From Epinephelus fuscoguttatus (lineage: Eukaryota > Chordata > Actinopteri > Perciformes > Serranidae): a stretch of DNA of 64,000 bases. Below the pieces are notes generated by a model that saw only the letters and a program-made list of their open reading frames with translations, made no database searches and was not told the origin of the DNA. Where the stretch lies: the NCBI RefSeq assembly GCF_011397635.1, contig NC_064775.1:12550952-12614951 (forward strand). The letters are read 5' to 3'. Below are positions 1 to 11,564 of this stretch, piece by piece (positions within the stretch are counted from its first letter, which is position 1; the number at the start of each line of letters is the position of its first letter). The position numbers and the translations under genes are program-made.

Positions 1-2962
1 TCCAAAGGGGCTGTCACATGGGTCTGGGGGGCTAAATTCCAGTTAGGGGCTGACTGTTTTTACTTTCATCCTGACAAACACATATCTTCCTCCAGAGCAG
101 TGGCATTCCACCAGTAGTTTTCATTCCAGCTAAACTACATTTCACTGGGAGGGTTAACTAAGATTAACTACTGTTTTTAAGAGGCTGTGGTGCTCATTTT
201 TAAGATAGTGTGAGGGTAGTGGTATCTCGTAAAACTAGTCAATGTAAGGCATCCATTAATAGCAACACTGTTGGCATGGCTTGTTGGGAGGGGGCTAAAT
301 AATGCTACAAACAACTGGCGTGGCCATGTTCAAAGGAGTCCCCTGAACCCTCACCTCAAGATATCTGAATGAAAATGGGTTCTGTGGGTGCCCATGAGAT
401 ACAGAACACATTATGGGATTGTTTTGAGCTCAAAGTGTTAACTGTACTGGCATCAGTCTATACACATCAGCTAATCGGTAATATTAATCGTTAAATAAGA
501 TTCCAAAGTATATAACTATGTACCTATGAACTTCAACAGCATAAAAGAATCCCTTAAATTTAGTTATGGCTTTTGGTTTTGGTGCCACCCCAAGATTTTC
601 AGTGGCCGCATCCAGCCAAAATTCCTGGGGGCGCCACTGCAACTGAGGTGTTTGGCTGGAATTAAAAACCTGCAAGCCTTTTGGTCAGGATGGCACATGG
701 TCCAGCGCACCAGTGCAACACCCTGATAGACACAAAACCAAAGCCCTCCTCCAGTGGGGCCCATCACCAAAACCCCCAGTGTTGCACTTTGACCTCCTTC
801 ACCCCACTTCGCCACACAGCAGTGCAGTGGGACTGAGCATTCAGTAAACAAGCCATCGTGTCTGCCATCCTGCACTCCCAGAATGCACCTTGCTCGAAAG
901 GGGGCCAGGGGGGCTCACCAATGAGTTTATTTGTTGCTTTAAAAAGCCAAAGCCCCTCCCCTCCTCTTTCTACTGAGCATACAAGGCTGCACTCCATCTC
1001 CCCCTCTCTGCTTGTCTTACTTCTGCTAAGTGAACAGCCTAATGAGGCAGAAGGGCAGTGGAGTGCACGTGCCATCCTGCTCCATTATGCACACATTCGT
1101 TCGCCCACAAACAGTCAGGCTCTGGAAAACAAAACAGGCCTCTCTCCCTCTTTCTCTCTCTGCACATCTCTGCCAAGTGCTCACAGATGCAGGCTACGCC
1201 ACTGGAAAGAAAAAAAGATCCCTAGAAGAAAAAAAACACGCCCTTACTGCTCTGCATGCGTACGTGCAACAGTCCACATGTATGTGCATGACTGTTTTCC
1301 CTCCCTCTCCCTGCTCAGTAACATCCAAGCTTTATTAGTATCATAAAAATGTTTGTACTCCATTAAAACATGAGTACAGAGCACGTGCGAACAGATGAAA
1401 ACAAACATGCTAGCACATGCTGTTGAGAGTAATTTTGCTGTAAATGAAATTTGTGAAAGGATGCAGCATCATTAACTCAGTTTACAGCCTGTTTAAATGC
1501 AAACAGGATGTCACTTTTAAAGAAGGCATAAAGGAAAACTGATTTTCCATACTGTGATGGCTGCTTGTGTTTGTATGTTCCTCTGTATTTACAAGAACAT
1601 CACACACTGTGCAAATAACAACAATGTTTAGAGCATTTTTTCTGTTGTATATGGAGTGAAACATAATATGGCGTCTCTCTCCACACACAGGGGCCATGTG
1701 GTGAAATAAAAGCCACTTTCTATTCAAATGGCCCGCAGCCGGGAAACAAAAACAGGCCCCTCTCACAGCAACTTTTCAAACCCGCACAGCCAGGAATGTG
1801 GACCGTGACATCCAGTTACCTGATGGCTGCATAGCAACTCTCCCACTTTGTTGTTTTCCCTCAGTGTGCCTGCAAGGACACAAACACATATCCACTTGTG
1901 CAGGGGCCTCACATGTCAGCATACAACCCCTCCTCCTGTGCCAACCCCTTTTACGTGCTCACAAACACATGTGAGCTCGCTGTGTCCTGTAAACGGCGCA
2001 GAGACAGGGGTCAAACTTGGCTTTAATGCCAACATTCTGCCATCCCTATTTGTTTACAACGTCTGCTACCCCATGCCACAGCTTTATTTGGTCCACTAGG
2101 ATATTCTGGGACACGGTATTGATCATGGAGGTGGTGGGAATAAAAAGTCTATAGAGGTCACATTGATGTGCAAGACATCCTAAAGCCTACCCAACTGAAA
2201 AACAACAGCCGGAAATGCCTGCGGCTCAGTGTGACATTAGGAGGCCTTAACAATACTTGTGGCTAATGTTTCATAATGAATCTCGAGCCTCTCATTTTGC
2301 ACATTCATTCATGATAAGCGTTGGTGGAATCCCAAAATCTGCTTGTGTTTTTTTAGTGTGTGCAGCCCACGACAGCAGCGGGGAGGCAGCGTCCTGCTCT
2401 GTCGTGGTGCTTGTTTACTTCAGAGCTCCCAGCCTGGTCACGTTTCATAGCAGCCTTGTGCTGCGTTCACATGTTGTGGGAAGTACAGGCAATACCAAAT
2501 ATGCACATGTCAAAAAACAACAGTCCAGTATGATGTACTGCAACTAAAACCAGAAACCACTCTTCTTCATTTTGACACTCCAAACCTCTGTTGTTTGATA
2601 GCAAAAGTAGCCACAAGACACCACACATGTTTCAGGAAATGAAAGTACTCAGAAGTAGGAGCTTAAGAGGAGCACCTGAAGGCTGCATCAGCACCACCTA
2701 CGTGTACTTTGAAATCCACAGAGCCAGATTGAATTTGAATTTGAAGGAAATACAAGTTTGTCTTCATCCTTGTTTTTCCTCTCCTCCATTTGCCTGCCAG
2801 TTGTACAGTGCCGCTCTCTTTTCCTACAGTAAAGTCAAACTCAGAACAACTGTTCACATTCCTTAAACACTTTTTTCCCTCCTTTAAAAAGAGTAACACC
2901 TGCAGAGGCTTTAAGTTGAAAGTTGAGATAAATTATTTAGTAGAACACATCTGACAGCAACC
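1..2962. other. 3' flank of irs2, no gene seen
   Basis: This stretch lies downstream of the minus-strand irs2 gene. The open frames here, the longest 162 codons at 858-1346, have low-complexity or compositionally odd translations and no recognisable domain, so I treat them as chance. The region may hold the irs2 3' UTR and a short terminal irs2 exon, because a strong donor lies at 2965-2970. I could not place that exon: no convincing minus-strand acceptor followed at once by one codon and a stop was found. Confidence 0.5.
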
Positions 2963-5900
2963 TCACTCACCTTTGGCAGTGGTTGCAGCCTCCTTGAATC
3001 CCAAACAGACATATGGTGAGCTGTGTAATCCATTGATACCCCCTTTGCAGCTGCTGGTGGGTTTGAAGCCAGCCAGGTCCTCGCATTTCTCCACATCCCT
3101 GTTGTCCAGCAGGTTCAAGGCAATGTAGTTCAGCCCGTTGGGGTAGCCGGCAGAGCTCTGCCGGTTCACAGGGCTGCCGTACTCCTCGTCTGAGCCCTCG
3201 CTGCTCCGGGACGAGATGTTCTCCACCGAGCTGTGCCTCTTCACCATGTCGCCACGGGCAAAGGAGGGGAAGACTGGTGTCACAGTGGCAGTGGAGGAGA
3301 AGGTCTCTGAGCTGTGGCGCCGACGTCCCTGCGGATTGGCGCGGATCACCTTGGCGGAGCAGTCGGGGTCCAACGTGGAGGAAGAGGTGGCTCCAAGCAG
3401 GAAGACCCCAATGCCTTGTGGGACTCCCTGGTCCTCCAGAGACAGCCTTCTCTCCCGGCTGCTCTGGCTGCTGGAAGTTCAAAATCATCAAATAGGCAAT
3501 GTAGATAAAAAAAGAGACCATCAAGCTATTAAAACATTACAGAACTGCTAAAATATTCAGAAAGGTGTTGAAATTTTGACAATTAGACACTTTGTATTAC
3601 ACACTGTACATTTGTTTGTTGAGTTAAATGTACATTTGTTCATTCAGAGTGATTAAAATGCCAGTTTTATCACATAGTACAAACTGTTCAGAACATAGTA
3701 ACTGCTATACCACTATGTTTGCCTTAACCTGGGATCATCATACAGCCAGACTGTTGAAATACATGATAATAAATGGCTTCCTGTCAACAAATACCTTGCT
3801 GTGTTCTGAGGAACAAGCTGCGGAGGCGAGCTGGTCATCCCAAACGTCATCTCAGTGTAGTCATTTTTCACCTCATCACCGAGGCCCTGAGACCCTTTCT
3901 CGCCATCCAGATGGTACACTTCGTCCTCCTCTGAACACATGGATAACTCTGGGAGCGTGTCCAAGCGCTCAGCGGGAGTGTCAGCCTCCTTGGGTGAGCG
4001 TGAGCCCAGCTCCAGGTTCATGTAGTCTGTCAGAGAGGACCTCCTGGGGCCCCCACTGCTGGAGCCCAGTGATGAAGACTGGCTCTCTGTGGATACAGTG
4101 GAGGGCGGGGAGAATCTGGCGCTGCTGAAGTCAATGTTGATGTATTCTCCAGGGCTTCGAGGTTCTCCGGGGAGGGGGTGCTCGTTCATGCTGGGCAGGG
4201 TCCTCAGGGTGTCCAGGGAGAGCCTGTTAGGCCTGCCGAGCCGCCCTCTGTAGGCCAGGCTCTCCGCCCGGTTGTGTCTGACTGGGGAGGGGACCGAGGG
4301 GCTCAGCGGTGAGGTCTGAGCTGCACTGGGCTGCATCACTGAATAATAGTCTGACTCCCCCAGCCTCTGCCTCAAACTCTGAGGGCTCATCAACACATAC
4401 TGGTTGCTCTCCTCATTCTTGGAGGCTTGAAGTTTAGCAGGGAGCGTGAGGGAGCCGGCCTGGTACGCTGACCTCACTGATGGAGCTTCACCAGCCAGCA
4501 GGCCCATGTAGTAGTCAGGTGGGGTCTGGAGTGGAGGTGGGTTTCCAGGTGACATATTCATGTATTCGCCATTCCTGTCTGGGCTCTCAATGGAGGATTT
4601 GGAGCCACACCACATTCTCATGTAGCCATTGTCCTCCAGAGAGCTGCTGCAGGGCGAGTTGGTCTTGTAGCCGCCGCTGGCAGCCGCCTGAGGATGCACC
4701 CTCGGGTTCACAATCTGCTTGGGTGCTGAGACACACATTGGGCTCATGGGCACGTAGTTGTCTACCTTGCCAGACTGAGCGGCTACACCTGGTGTCATTG
4801 GCATGTAGCCATCATCTGCAAGGTTGCTACTGGAGCTCCTGGATGAACCGATTTCAATGTCACCATAATCCTCGGGGTAGCACACTTTGGGAGAGGCGGA
4901 GTGGGAGTTGTGTCCATGGGCCATCCTCATGAGTGTGTAGTCATCCAGGGAGGCTGAGGAGAGCGGCGCCACCACCCTCTGTTGACGTGGTGTGGTGAGG
5001 GAGTGTGTCCGCTTCCTGTAAGCCTTGTCATACGCCAGCCCGTCGCCGCCAGCCCCTGACCTGCTGCCATTAGCCCCCTCCATTATCATATAGCCACAGG
5101 GGTCACTCATGTCACGGGATGGAGGCGTGCTGGACAGAGAGTCAGGGGTGTCGCTGCGGGTCAGGGGGAGGAATCTGGGTTCCCCTGGGCTGGAGCTGTA
5201 GTCATCACACAGCATGAAGCCAGTGTCACTGAGGGAGCCAGAGATGGAGGCGCTGCAGCTAAAAGGTCGCCTGGCTTTATCAGGAGTGTAGACACCAGCC
5301 CCCCCTCGGGGTGACATGCTGATGGGGCTGGAGGTGCCTGGCGGGGAGTTGGACACCGGCATGGACCGGCTGTGATGCAGGTTGGAGGCGGACTCGAGCA
5401 TCCTGCAGGTGCGCCCACTGCTGAGGGTGTGAGACCTGATGAGGTGGTTCCCAGAGTTTGGGCTGGTGGGACTCCCGTTCACAGATATGGACATGGAAAC
5501 AGGTCGGGTCACGCTTCCATCGCCCTCACTGGCTGTTCTTATCCGACAGGACGTGAACTTCCTCCCTGGGGATGTAGCTGCCATGCTATCTGTTCTGGAT
5601 CTCCTCACCAGGCCCGTCTGACTCGGGGGGAGGTTGTTGAGGTTGCGTCGTGTGGGCACAGAGATTGGGTTAGTGCTGGCAGACTGGCTCTTGCTCCTCG
5701 GCCTGAACTCTGACAGCTCCTTCATAGCCTTCATTGCCTCGAGGATGGTCTCATGGATGTTCTGCGCCACCACAGAGTCCTCCGCCTGCATCCAGAACTC
5801 CCCAGGCCCAGTGACCGCTGAGCGACCCACCTCTATGAAGAAGAAGCTGTCTGAGTGGCCACATCTCCTGATGTTCATGAGCTGCAAACTGACAGCAGCT

Positions 5901-6475
5901 GTTTCTGAGTTCAGTTTGACGAAGCTGATGGTCCTGCTGGACAAACACAGCCTGTACACTCCAGTGAGGTTCTTGGTCTGACCCAAGCCTTTGGATTTCA
6001 AGTTGACCTGCCATACCTCCTTGTAGACAGCTGCTGCAGGAGTAATGAGTCCGTAGCTGGCTTCCTCAAAGCCCACTAGAGAGGAGGTGGACGCGGGGCT
6101 GTCGTACACTTTCCCCTCGGCTATGAGATCAGTCAAAACCGTGAACCAGCTCTCCTGCTCCTGCTCGTTGTCCGCAGCCACGGCGAAGTACTCGTCCTTG
6201 GTGTAGAGGGCGATGAGGTGCTTGTGTTTGGCGTCGGCCCGTTTGTTTACGCACAGACAGGAGTCCAAAGTTATGACCCTTTTCGCGGCGGACTTGTTCC
6301 TCCATTTCTTCTCGCTCTCATAATACTCCAGCCGGGCAGGGCAGCGCTCCACCGGCTCCCGGAGCACGAAGAAGCGCCTGTGTCCGTGTTTCTGCTTCCT
6401 CAGGTATCCGCACTTCTTCACACTGTTCGTCCCATTAGATAACAGGTGTCCCCCCGTCGCCGGAGGACTTGCCAT
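2963..6475 (-). CDS. irs2: Insulin receptor substrate 2
   Basis: This is a cytoplasmic docking protein that is tyrosine-phosphorylated by insulin and IGF1 receptors and recruits PI3K, Grb2 and SHP2. Coding exons run 6475-3795 and 3470-2971. The intron 3471-3794 has a CAAG|GTATTT donor and a TTCCAG acceptor, phase 2; without splicing the frame soon stops. A PH domain lies at about residues 20-122 and a PTB domain at about 152-256. Nine YxxM PI3K sites occur at Y462, 513, 557, 574, 618, 638, 693, 711 and 873, and there is a Grb2-type YINI at Y778. The DDYTLM...YPEDYGDIEIG segment (511-542) resembles the KRLB region peculiar to IRS2, which favours irs2 over irs1 or irs4. I chose the MASPP start at 6475 because it is the family N-terminus and has G at -3 and +4; an in-frame Met lies 8 codons upstream at 6499. 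The length is about 1,061 residues, shorter than human IRS2 (about 1,340). The C-terminus is uncertain because a consensus donor precedes the stop. Whether this is the a or b teleost copy was not determined. Confidence 0.93.
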
Positions 6476-6830
6476 TTCTCTGCGCGTCTCCCTTTTCAAG
6501 TTCCAGATAAGCTCTTATTCTGCAGCAAAAACAATAAAACTTTACAGATAACCCGTTTTATAATAATCTAGTCCATCGCAGACACTAAACTGTGTCCGCG
6601 CTCCGTCACGGTAAAAGCGACAGTGCAGTGGCACCAGAGCAGGCACTGATCTGATCCTGGAGAAAAACAACATGTGACGCTGCTGCTCTAAAAACAGAAT
6701 AAAACACAGAGTCATAGGGGGGCGGGGTGTGCTGCAGGGGCCGTGCCTGTCCATCAGCCAGCTCTGACGCTTCCTATTGGCTCATTAAATAATTCAAGGC
6801 AGGCAAACCCCGCCCCCTGCTGCTCCGACT
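6476..6830 (-). promoter_or_regulatory. irs2: irs2 5' UTR and proximal promoter
   Basis: Immediately upstream of the irs2 start are two GC-box-like runs (6717-6727 GGGGGGCGGGG and 6808-6817 CCCCGCCCCC) and an ATTGG (6776-6780), which reads CCAAT on the irs2 strand. No clear TATA box is present on the minus strand. This composition fits a GC-box/NF-Y promoter. The exact transcription start cannot be read from the sequence. Confidence 0.5.
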
Positions 6831-9800
6831 GCTCTCTGGTGTAGAAACCACGGTACAAACAGAAATAATCAGAGGAAAAACAATTCCTGGGGACTGTAAA
6901 ATGAAAGTGTATGCAAAAACACCCTATGCATGTTTTATATATACTTATTTATAATGCAGCAAAATGAAATTAAAATACATGATTGTTATTTTACAGTGTG
7001 ATTTGCAATTAAATCCTTAATATAGCCTACTAATAAAGATTTAAAATGTGCAACATAATGCTGGATTGTAACCATTCATTTATCAGGCAGCGAACTGTGT
7101 AAACAACCCTGACGTCCCACTTGCTATATAAGGAGCGTTGTGGCCTATATTTAAACATGTGGGTATTCCTCTCCAACTGGAACCTTGTGTTTCCCATTTC
7201 AGCACCTCAACATTTATTCTCCCATCAAACACTCCACAGTGAACACATCAGGATCGTTATTATGGTCATCATCTGCTGAAAATGTCGCCTTAGTTGTGTA
7301 CAAACAGCGACAGGAAGGAAGCTTTGTTTTGCTGTTAATCTGATGTGCTTTCATGCTTGTGCTGCACTTTGCTTACAAAATGTTCACGTTGAATGAAAAA
7401 CAGCCATCTCACAGAGGGGGAATGACTAAAGCAAATGCGCCAGAGGCTTCGTAGCAAAAAACAAGCTGCAGAAATGCTGCCATCATCTGGCTGCTGAGGT
7501 TCACTCCCTGCACACAGCTCGTCCCACACATGATTTTAGCTAAAAAACTTTTTCTACTCAGCAAGATCACACTCAGAAGGTAGCAGGGAATAACAAGCGC
7601 TTGATGTGACTGCATTAGGCTGTGAAGGGCCTGTCAGATGACAGGAGGAAGCAGGCAGACATCTGTTTTATCAGATCATCTGGGTAATTATGTCAGTAAT
7701 TCTCCCCTGTGATCTTCATGATCATGTCAGTGTGGGGCAGACCCCCCGCCCCCACACACACACACTTGGATTGCTTTTTATAATCTCCCAACAAGCAGAT
7801 TACACCTCTGTCAGTGAGGTGTCAGGGTGAATTAGATGCTATGCTATGCTTTGACTCTTCTTAATGAGCATATCTGCCCCTAAACAAACACATATACTCC
7901 AGATTAAGGGTAATCCTGCCCTCTCTAATCACTATTGTCCTCATGATTGTTATTGTCTGGTGTGTGTCTGTGATTCTGCCTATTTTTCTGTTTTTGCACA
8001 AGTGTTAATTTGTTGGGGTTAAGCTGGTCCGCAGCATGTGTTTTCAGCATTATCTGTTACATATAATCTGCAATATGAGCAAAAACATAAACACCTCCAC
8101 TGGGATTTAGTAACACATGGCAGATATAAACAACCTGAGGCAACAACAAGGGAACAAAGAGATTATTGTTGACACTTAACTGGCAGAGACGTACAATAAC
8201 TTGGCACCGATACTGAGGGAATATTGCTGAATGCTGAATATTGTTGTTTTGATACTGAGTTCATGGGATGTGGTGTACTGATACGTTCCCACAGGGTTTA
8301 CTCCATGACTAATCTGGGTGTCTTATGTCCGCCTGCAAGCCTGAACTTGGAGATTTTTTATGTGTGCTAGTGTCCAGGTGTGTCACCACCTTCATTATAA
8401 TGATTCTGTTGTGTTATTTGTCCAACACACAAATATTGCCATTTTTTCTTTTTAATAATTTGTTCAAACGCAAGTCTCTAACTTAGCTAACTCAAAAAAG
8501 GCCAGCTGTTCCTTTTATGCAAACAGATGTTGATACCAGTAAAGCAAAAACATCTGCAAAAAATAAGGAGCTCTTCTACCTCAGCGGGATATTTTGGGAT
8601 TCTTTCCACCGCTGGTTCATTTTCAACTGCATGAGGCCACCACGTTTTGCGACACTAGTGTCAGCAGGCCTGAGAACAGACACTTGTATTCCCAGAGTTG
8701 TCTCTCCAGATGATTCTCTGGAGCAGCTCCAGTTTGAGTATCAGTTCCCTGGCTGAAGTAAACAACCTTTGACAGGCCTGTTTTACAACTGAGACAACTC
8801 AAGGGCCACTTACTAGCTTTTTCTGGAGTTTTCAACTGCATGTAACGGTCCTCCTCAGCAGACACGAGTTAGCATTTCGCACTGCCAGTTCCCTTGTCTC
8901 AGAGGCAATAGGTTTTTGGTTATGTGCCTGAAATAAGGTCTGTGGTTAACACAAGCTTAAGAAACTTTTATGTTTTCTTCTATTGCCTAACATAGGTCAG
9001 TGAAAACCCCACTTGTGAATTTTGAAGCTTTTATGTGTCTTAACAAAGGTGTTTGCTAACAAGTAGCTAAATGAGACTACAGAACGTCATCATGCCTAAC
9101 ATGGCTTTGCAGCGTTGTTGTGGTGGTGATGTTGAAGTCATGCACCACAGCGTAGTTTGTAGTAGTCTAACGTTAGCTTTTTATCTCTGGCAATTGCATT
9201 TACACCTCAAAAATCATAAAAGTGGTGTTCATTTGTGACAATTTTCTTGCTGAACAAAACTTGCACATATCATGAATTGATATTATTGAATTGTTGCCAC
9301 ATAGCTTATTGCAGTGATCCAGACTCCAATGGAAAAATCCCACTGGCTTTTTTAAGGGAACTGGGGCGACCCTAACTTCCTGTTCGGCCTACAAAAATAA
9401 TGTCATCCCTGCGACACTCCATTGCTGGACCTGAATGGCCTCCACAAAGTCTTGTGTTACCAAATGTTCTGTCTTCCTCACTTTGGTTTCTGCTTCTTGT
9501 TCATAAAGTCTACATATGTAGTGTTACACCACACCTTTAGGCGGCCCTATGGGGCAAACAAAACATCTTAAATCCCTGGGATTTATTTATTACAAATAAA
9601 TCAAGCAAACAAGACAACAAAAAACCACCGCTGGGAGGCAGCAGGACCAGCGATCCCCACACCAGAGGCCTCTCTCCTCTGCTGCTGGCACAGGAGCTCT
9701 TAAACACCTCCTCCATGCCAGGTGTGATGCACCTCGTTATGTAATGCAGCACACCTGAGCAGCTCTACAATGGAAGGAAAAGGGACAGCAGCACAGAACA

Positions 9801-11440
9801 CACACAGCCAAAACAGTAGCTCAACACAGTTGTCACACAGAGGCCCATTTTCTTTTTAAACCCATTATGAAATAGTTATAATGAAACAAGCACAAGAAAA
9901 TACATGTTTACAATATCACAGAGTAGTACACGAATATCAGATTTCCACTGGGGTCCAGGCTTAGTGCTTCTTGTTGCCAGATTGTCACACAACACTGTGT
10001 AAACACTATACATACAGATCAGCATACCAGAGGGTCATAGCAGAGGATCAGCTCAGAACCAGAGGTTTTCCATGTTCACTGCTCTTAAGCACAGAGAGCC
10101 CTTTCAAACCTCAGAGCCTCCACACATGCAGCTTTAACTTTAGCACCTCAAAGATTGTTGCTCACTTAAAACAAGTGAGATTATGACCCAGTGCCTTGAG
10201 GTTTCTGTTGGCCAGATATGGATGAAAGTTCATTCTAATCATAGATTAGTCTGATGAGTAACAAATTATGTGTTTAGTCTATAAATTTTTGTTTAATCTA
10301 AGCTCTCCACAGTCATGTTAAAAAAAAGATAAAAATATTGGCTATAAGGCTATAGTTCCAGGAACATCCCAGCAAATAGCCCAATAAACGCTGCACTAAT
10401 ACTGGATGTAAGAAGATACTCAAATGTGGCCAACACAACACTGACCTCTGCTGGCAGAAGGGAAAAACTGCAAGCCTCAAAGTGGAAGCCCAGTTCTCCC
10501 AGTAAAAAGTTAGGCATAATAAAAAATAGTTATACTCCTGTTAAGTTAAAAGTTTGACTTGCAAACTTAAAACGATAAGATTCTTTAGCATACACACTTT
10601 TGTGATCCAATTTTTATTTTTCTTATTCCATCATTTTTCCATAGGTTTTTTTGGACTACAACTACCTCTGCTAATTTGCAGCTACAGAAATAATTCAAAT
10701 ATTAAAATGCTCAGCCCCATCTCTAAGGCCATTCATGTCTGTATTCAGCTTATGTTTCTACCATTTATACTTTTTAAAATACTCCGCATTTTTAGCTTTT
10801 ATTTTATATACTACATCCCAGTGGAGAAAACCCTCTGCTTCCACATACTCTCAGCTACTAACTTCATTTAAACTTAAAACGGGTTAAAACACTTTGAGCT
10901 ATTATACCTGCATTTAGCTTTTTGATATATTTTACAGTAGCCATGAATTATTATCATTATTATTTTTCAAAGTGAGGAAAAGTAACTGCTATATTGAGAA
11001 GGGAATCTCTGGCTAATTTATTTACAAAACTCTCAGAAAATCACAGTTTCCCCATCAAAATAAAGCAGAATGAAATATAAAAATATGGTGTAGTGAACAG
11101 GCTGTGTCGCAGCTTGTGAATGGGACCAAATATACTTCACTTTAGCAGTACAGCAGTGCAGAGCTGTGGACGGTTGACGAGTACGCACACGGATCGAATG
11201 TTACGCCACTTCCGTTTTTACTTTCTGAATCAATATCAATTCAGCTAACACTACGCAGGGTATTAATTTCAAAATAAAATCCGTAATGACAAAATGTGTC
11301 GTTTTTCGTGAATAAACGGACAAATTTCGGTGAAAATCAAATTAAACCTTAATTAAATAATAAATTAATATATATTTCACAATATTTGAATGCTTTATGT
11401 GCCCTTTTGTATTAAACATATACATTACTTTTTATGCTAA
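6831..11440. other. irs2-acp2 intergenic region
   Basis: No coding exon was recognised in these 4.6 kb. Small items seen are a CRE half-site plus TATA-like motif at 7110-7133 (listed separately) and a short CA run near 7756. A GC-richer patch at 9590-9770 is next to an ATTTATTT/AAATAAAT inverted repeat at about 9582-9600. Stretches around 9330-9470 look like dispersed-repeat debris, but I could not define their ends. Confidence 0.5.
7110..7133 (+). promoter_or_regulatory. CRE half-site and TATA-like motif
   Basis: TGACGT at 7110-7115 is followed 8 bases later by CTATATAAGG at 7124-7133, the arrangement of a TATA promoter with an upstream CREB site. CTATATAAGG also resembles an SRF CArG box with one mismatch. 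It points away from irs2 and no coding exon follows on the plus strand before acp2. It could drive a non-coding divergent transcript, or be fortuitous. Confidence 0.25.
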
Positions 11441-11564
11441 CACTTCCGGTCTGGTTGCGTTTACGATAGCCGTCGTTAGCTTGATGTAGCTCAGGCAGAA
11501 ACCTAACAAACCGACTATCAGCTGTCTGTGATCAACGGTTAGTCCTCCAGCTACACACGGAAAC
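11441..11564 (+). promoter_or_regulatory. acp2: acp2 promoter/5' UTR with ETS site
   Basis: CACTTCCGGT at 11441-11450 is a good ETS/GABP-type site 115 bases before the acp2 start codon. A weaker CACTTCCGT lies near 11210. No TATA box is seen at a suitable distance. This is the usual layout of a constitutively expressed lysosomal gene promoter. Confidence 0.45.

Noticed and set aside
858-1346. 162-codon open frame on the plus strand downstream of irs2
   Set aside because: The translation is Ser/Pro/His-rich with no domain, starts in a low-complexity patch and has no matching splice signals.
3713-3794. Read-through extension of irs2 exon 1 ending in YLLTGSHLLSC...
   Set aside because: This is intron sequence: the conserved IRS2 C-terminal region resumes only after the acceptor at 3471.
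6476-6499. Upstream in-frame Met of irs2 (MKRETRRE)
   Set aside because: The family N-terminus is MASPP; the extra 8 residues do not resemble any IRS protein. It cannot be fully excluded.
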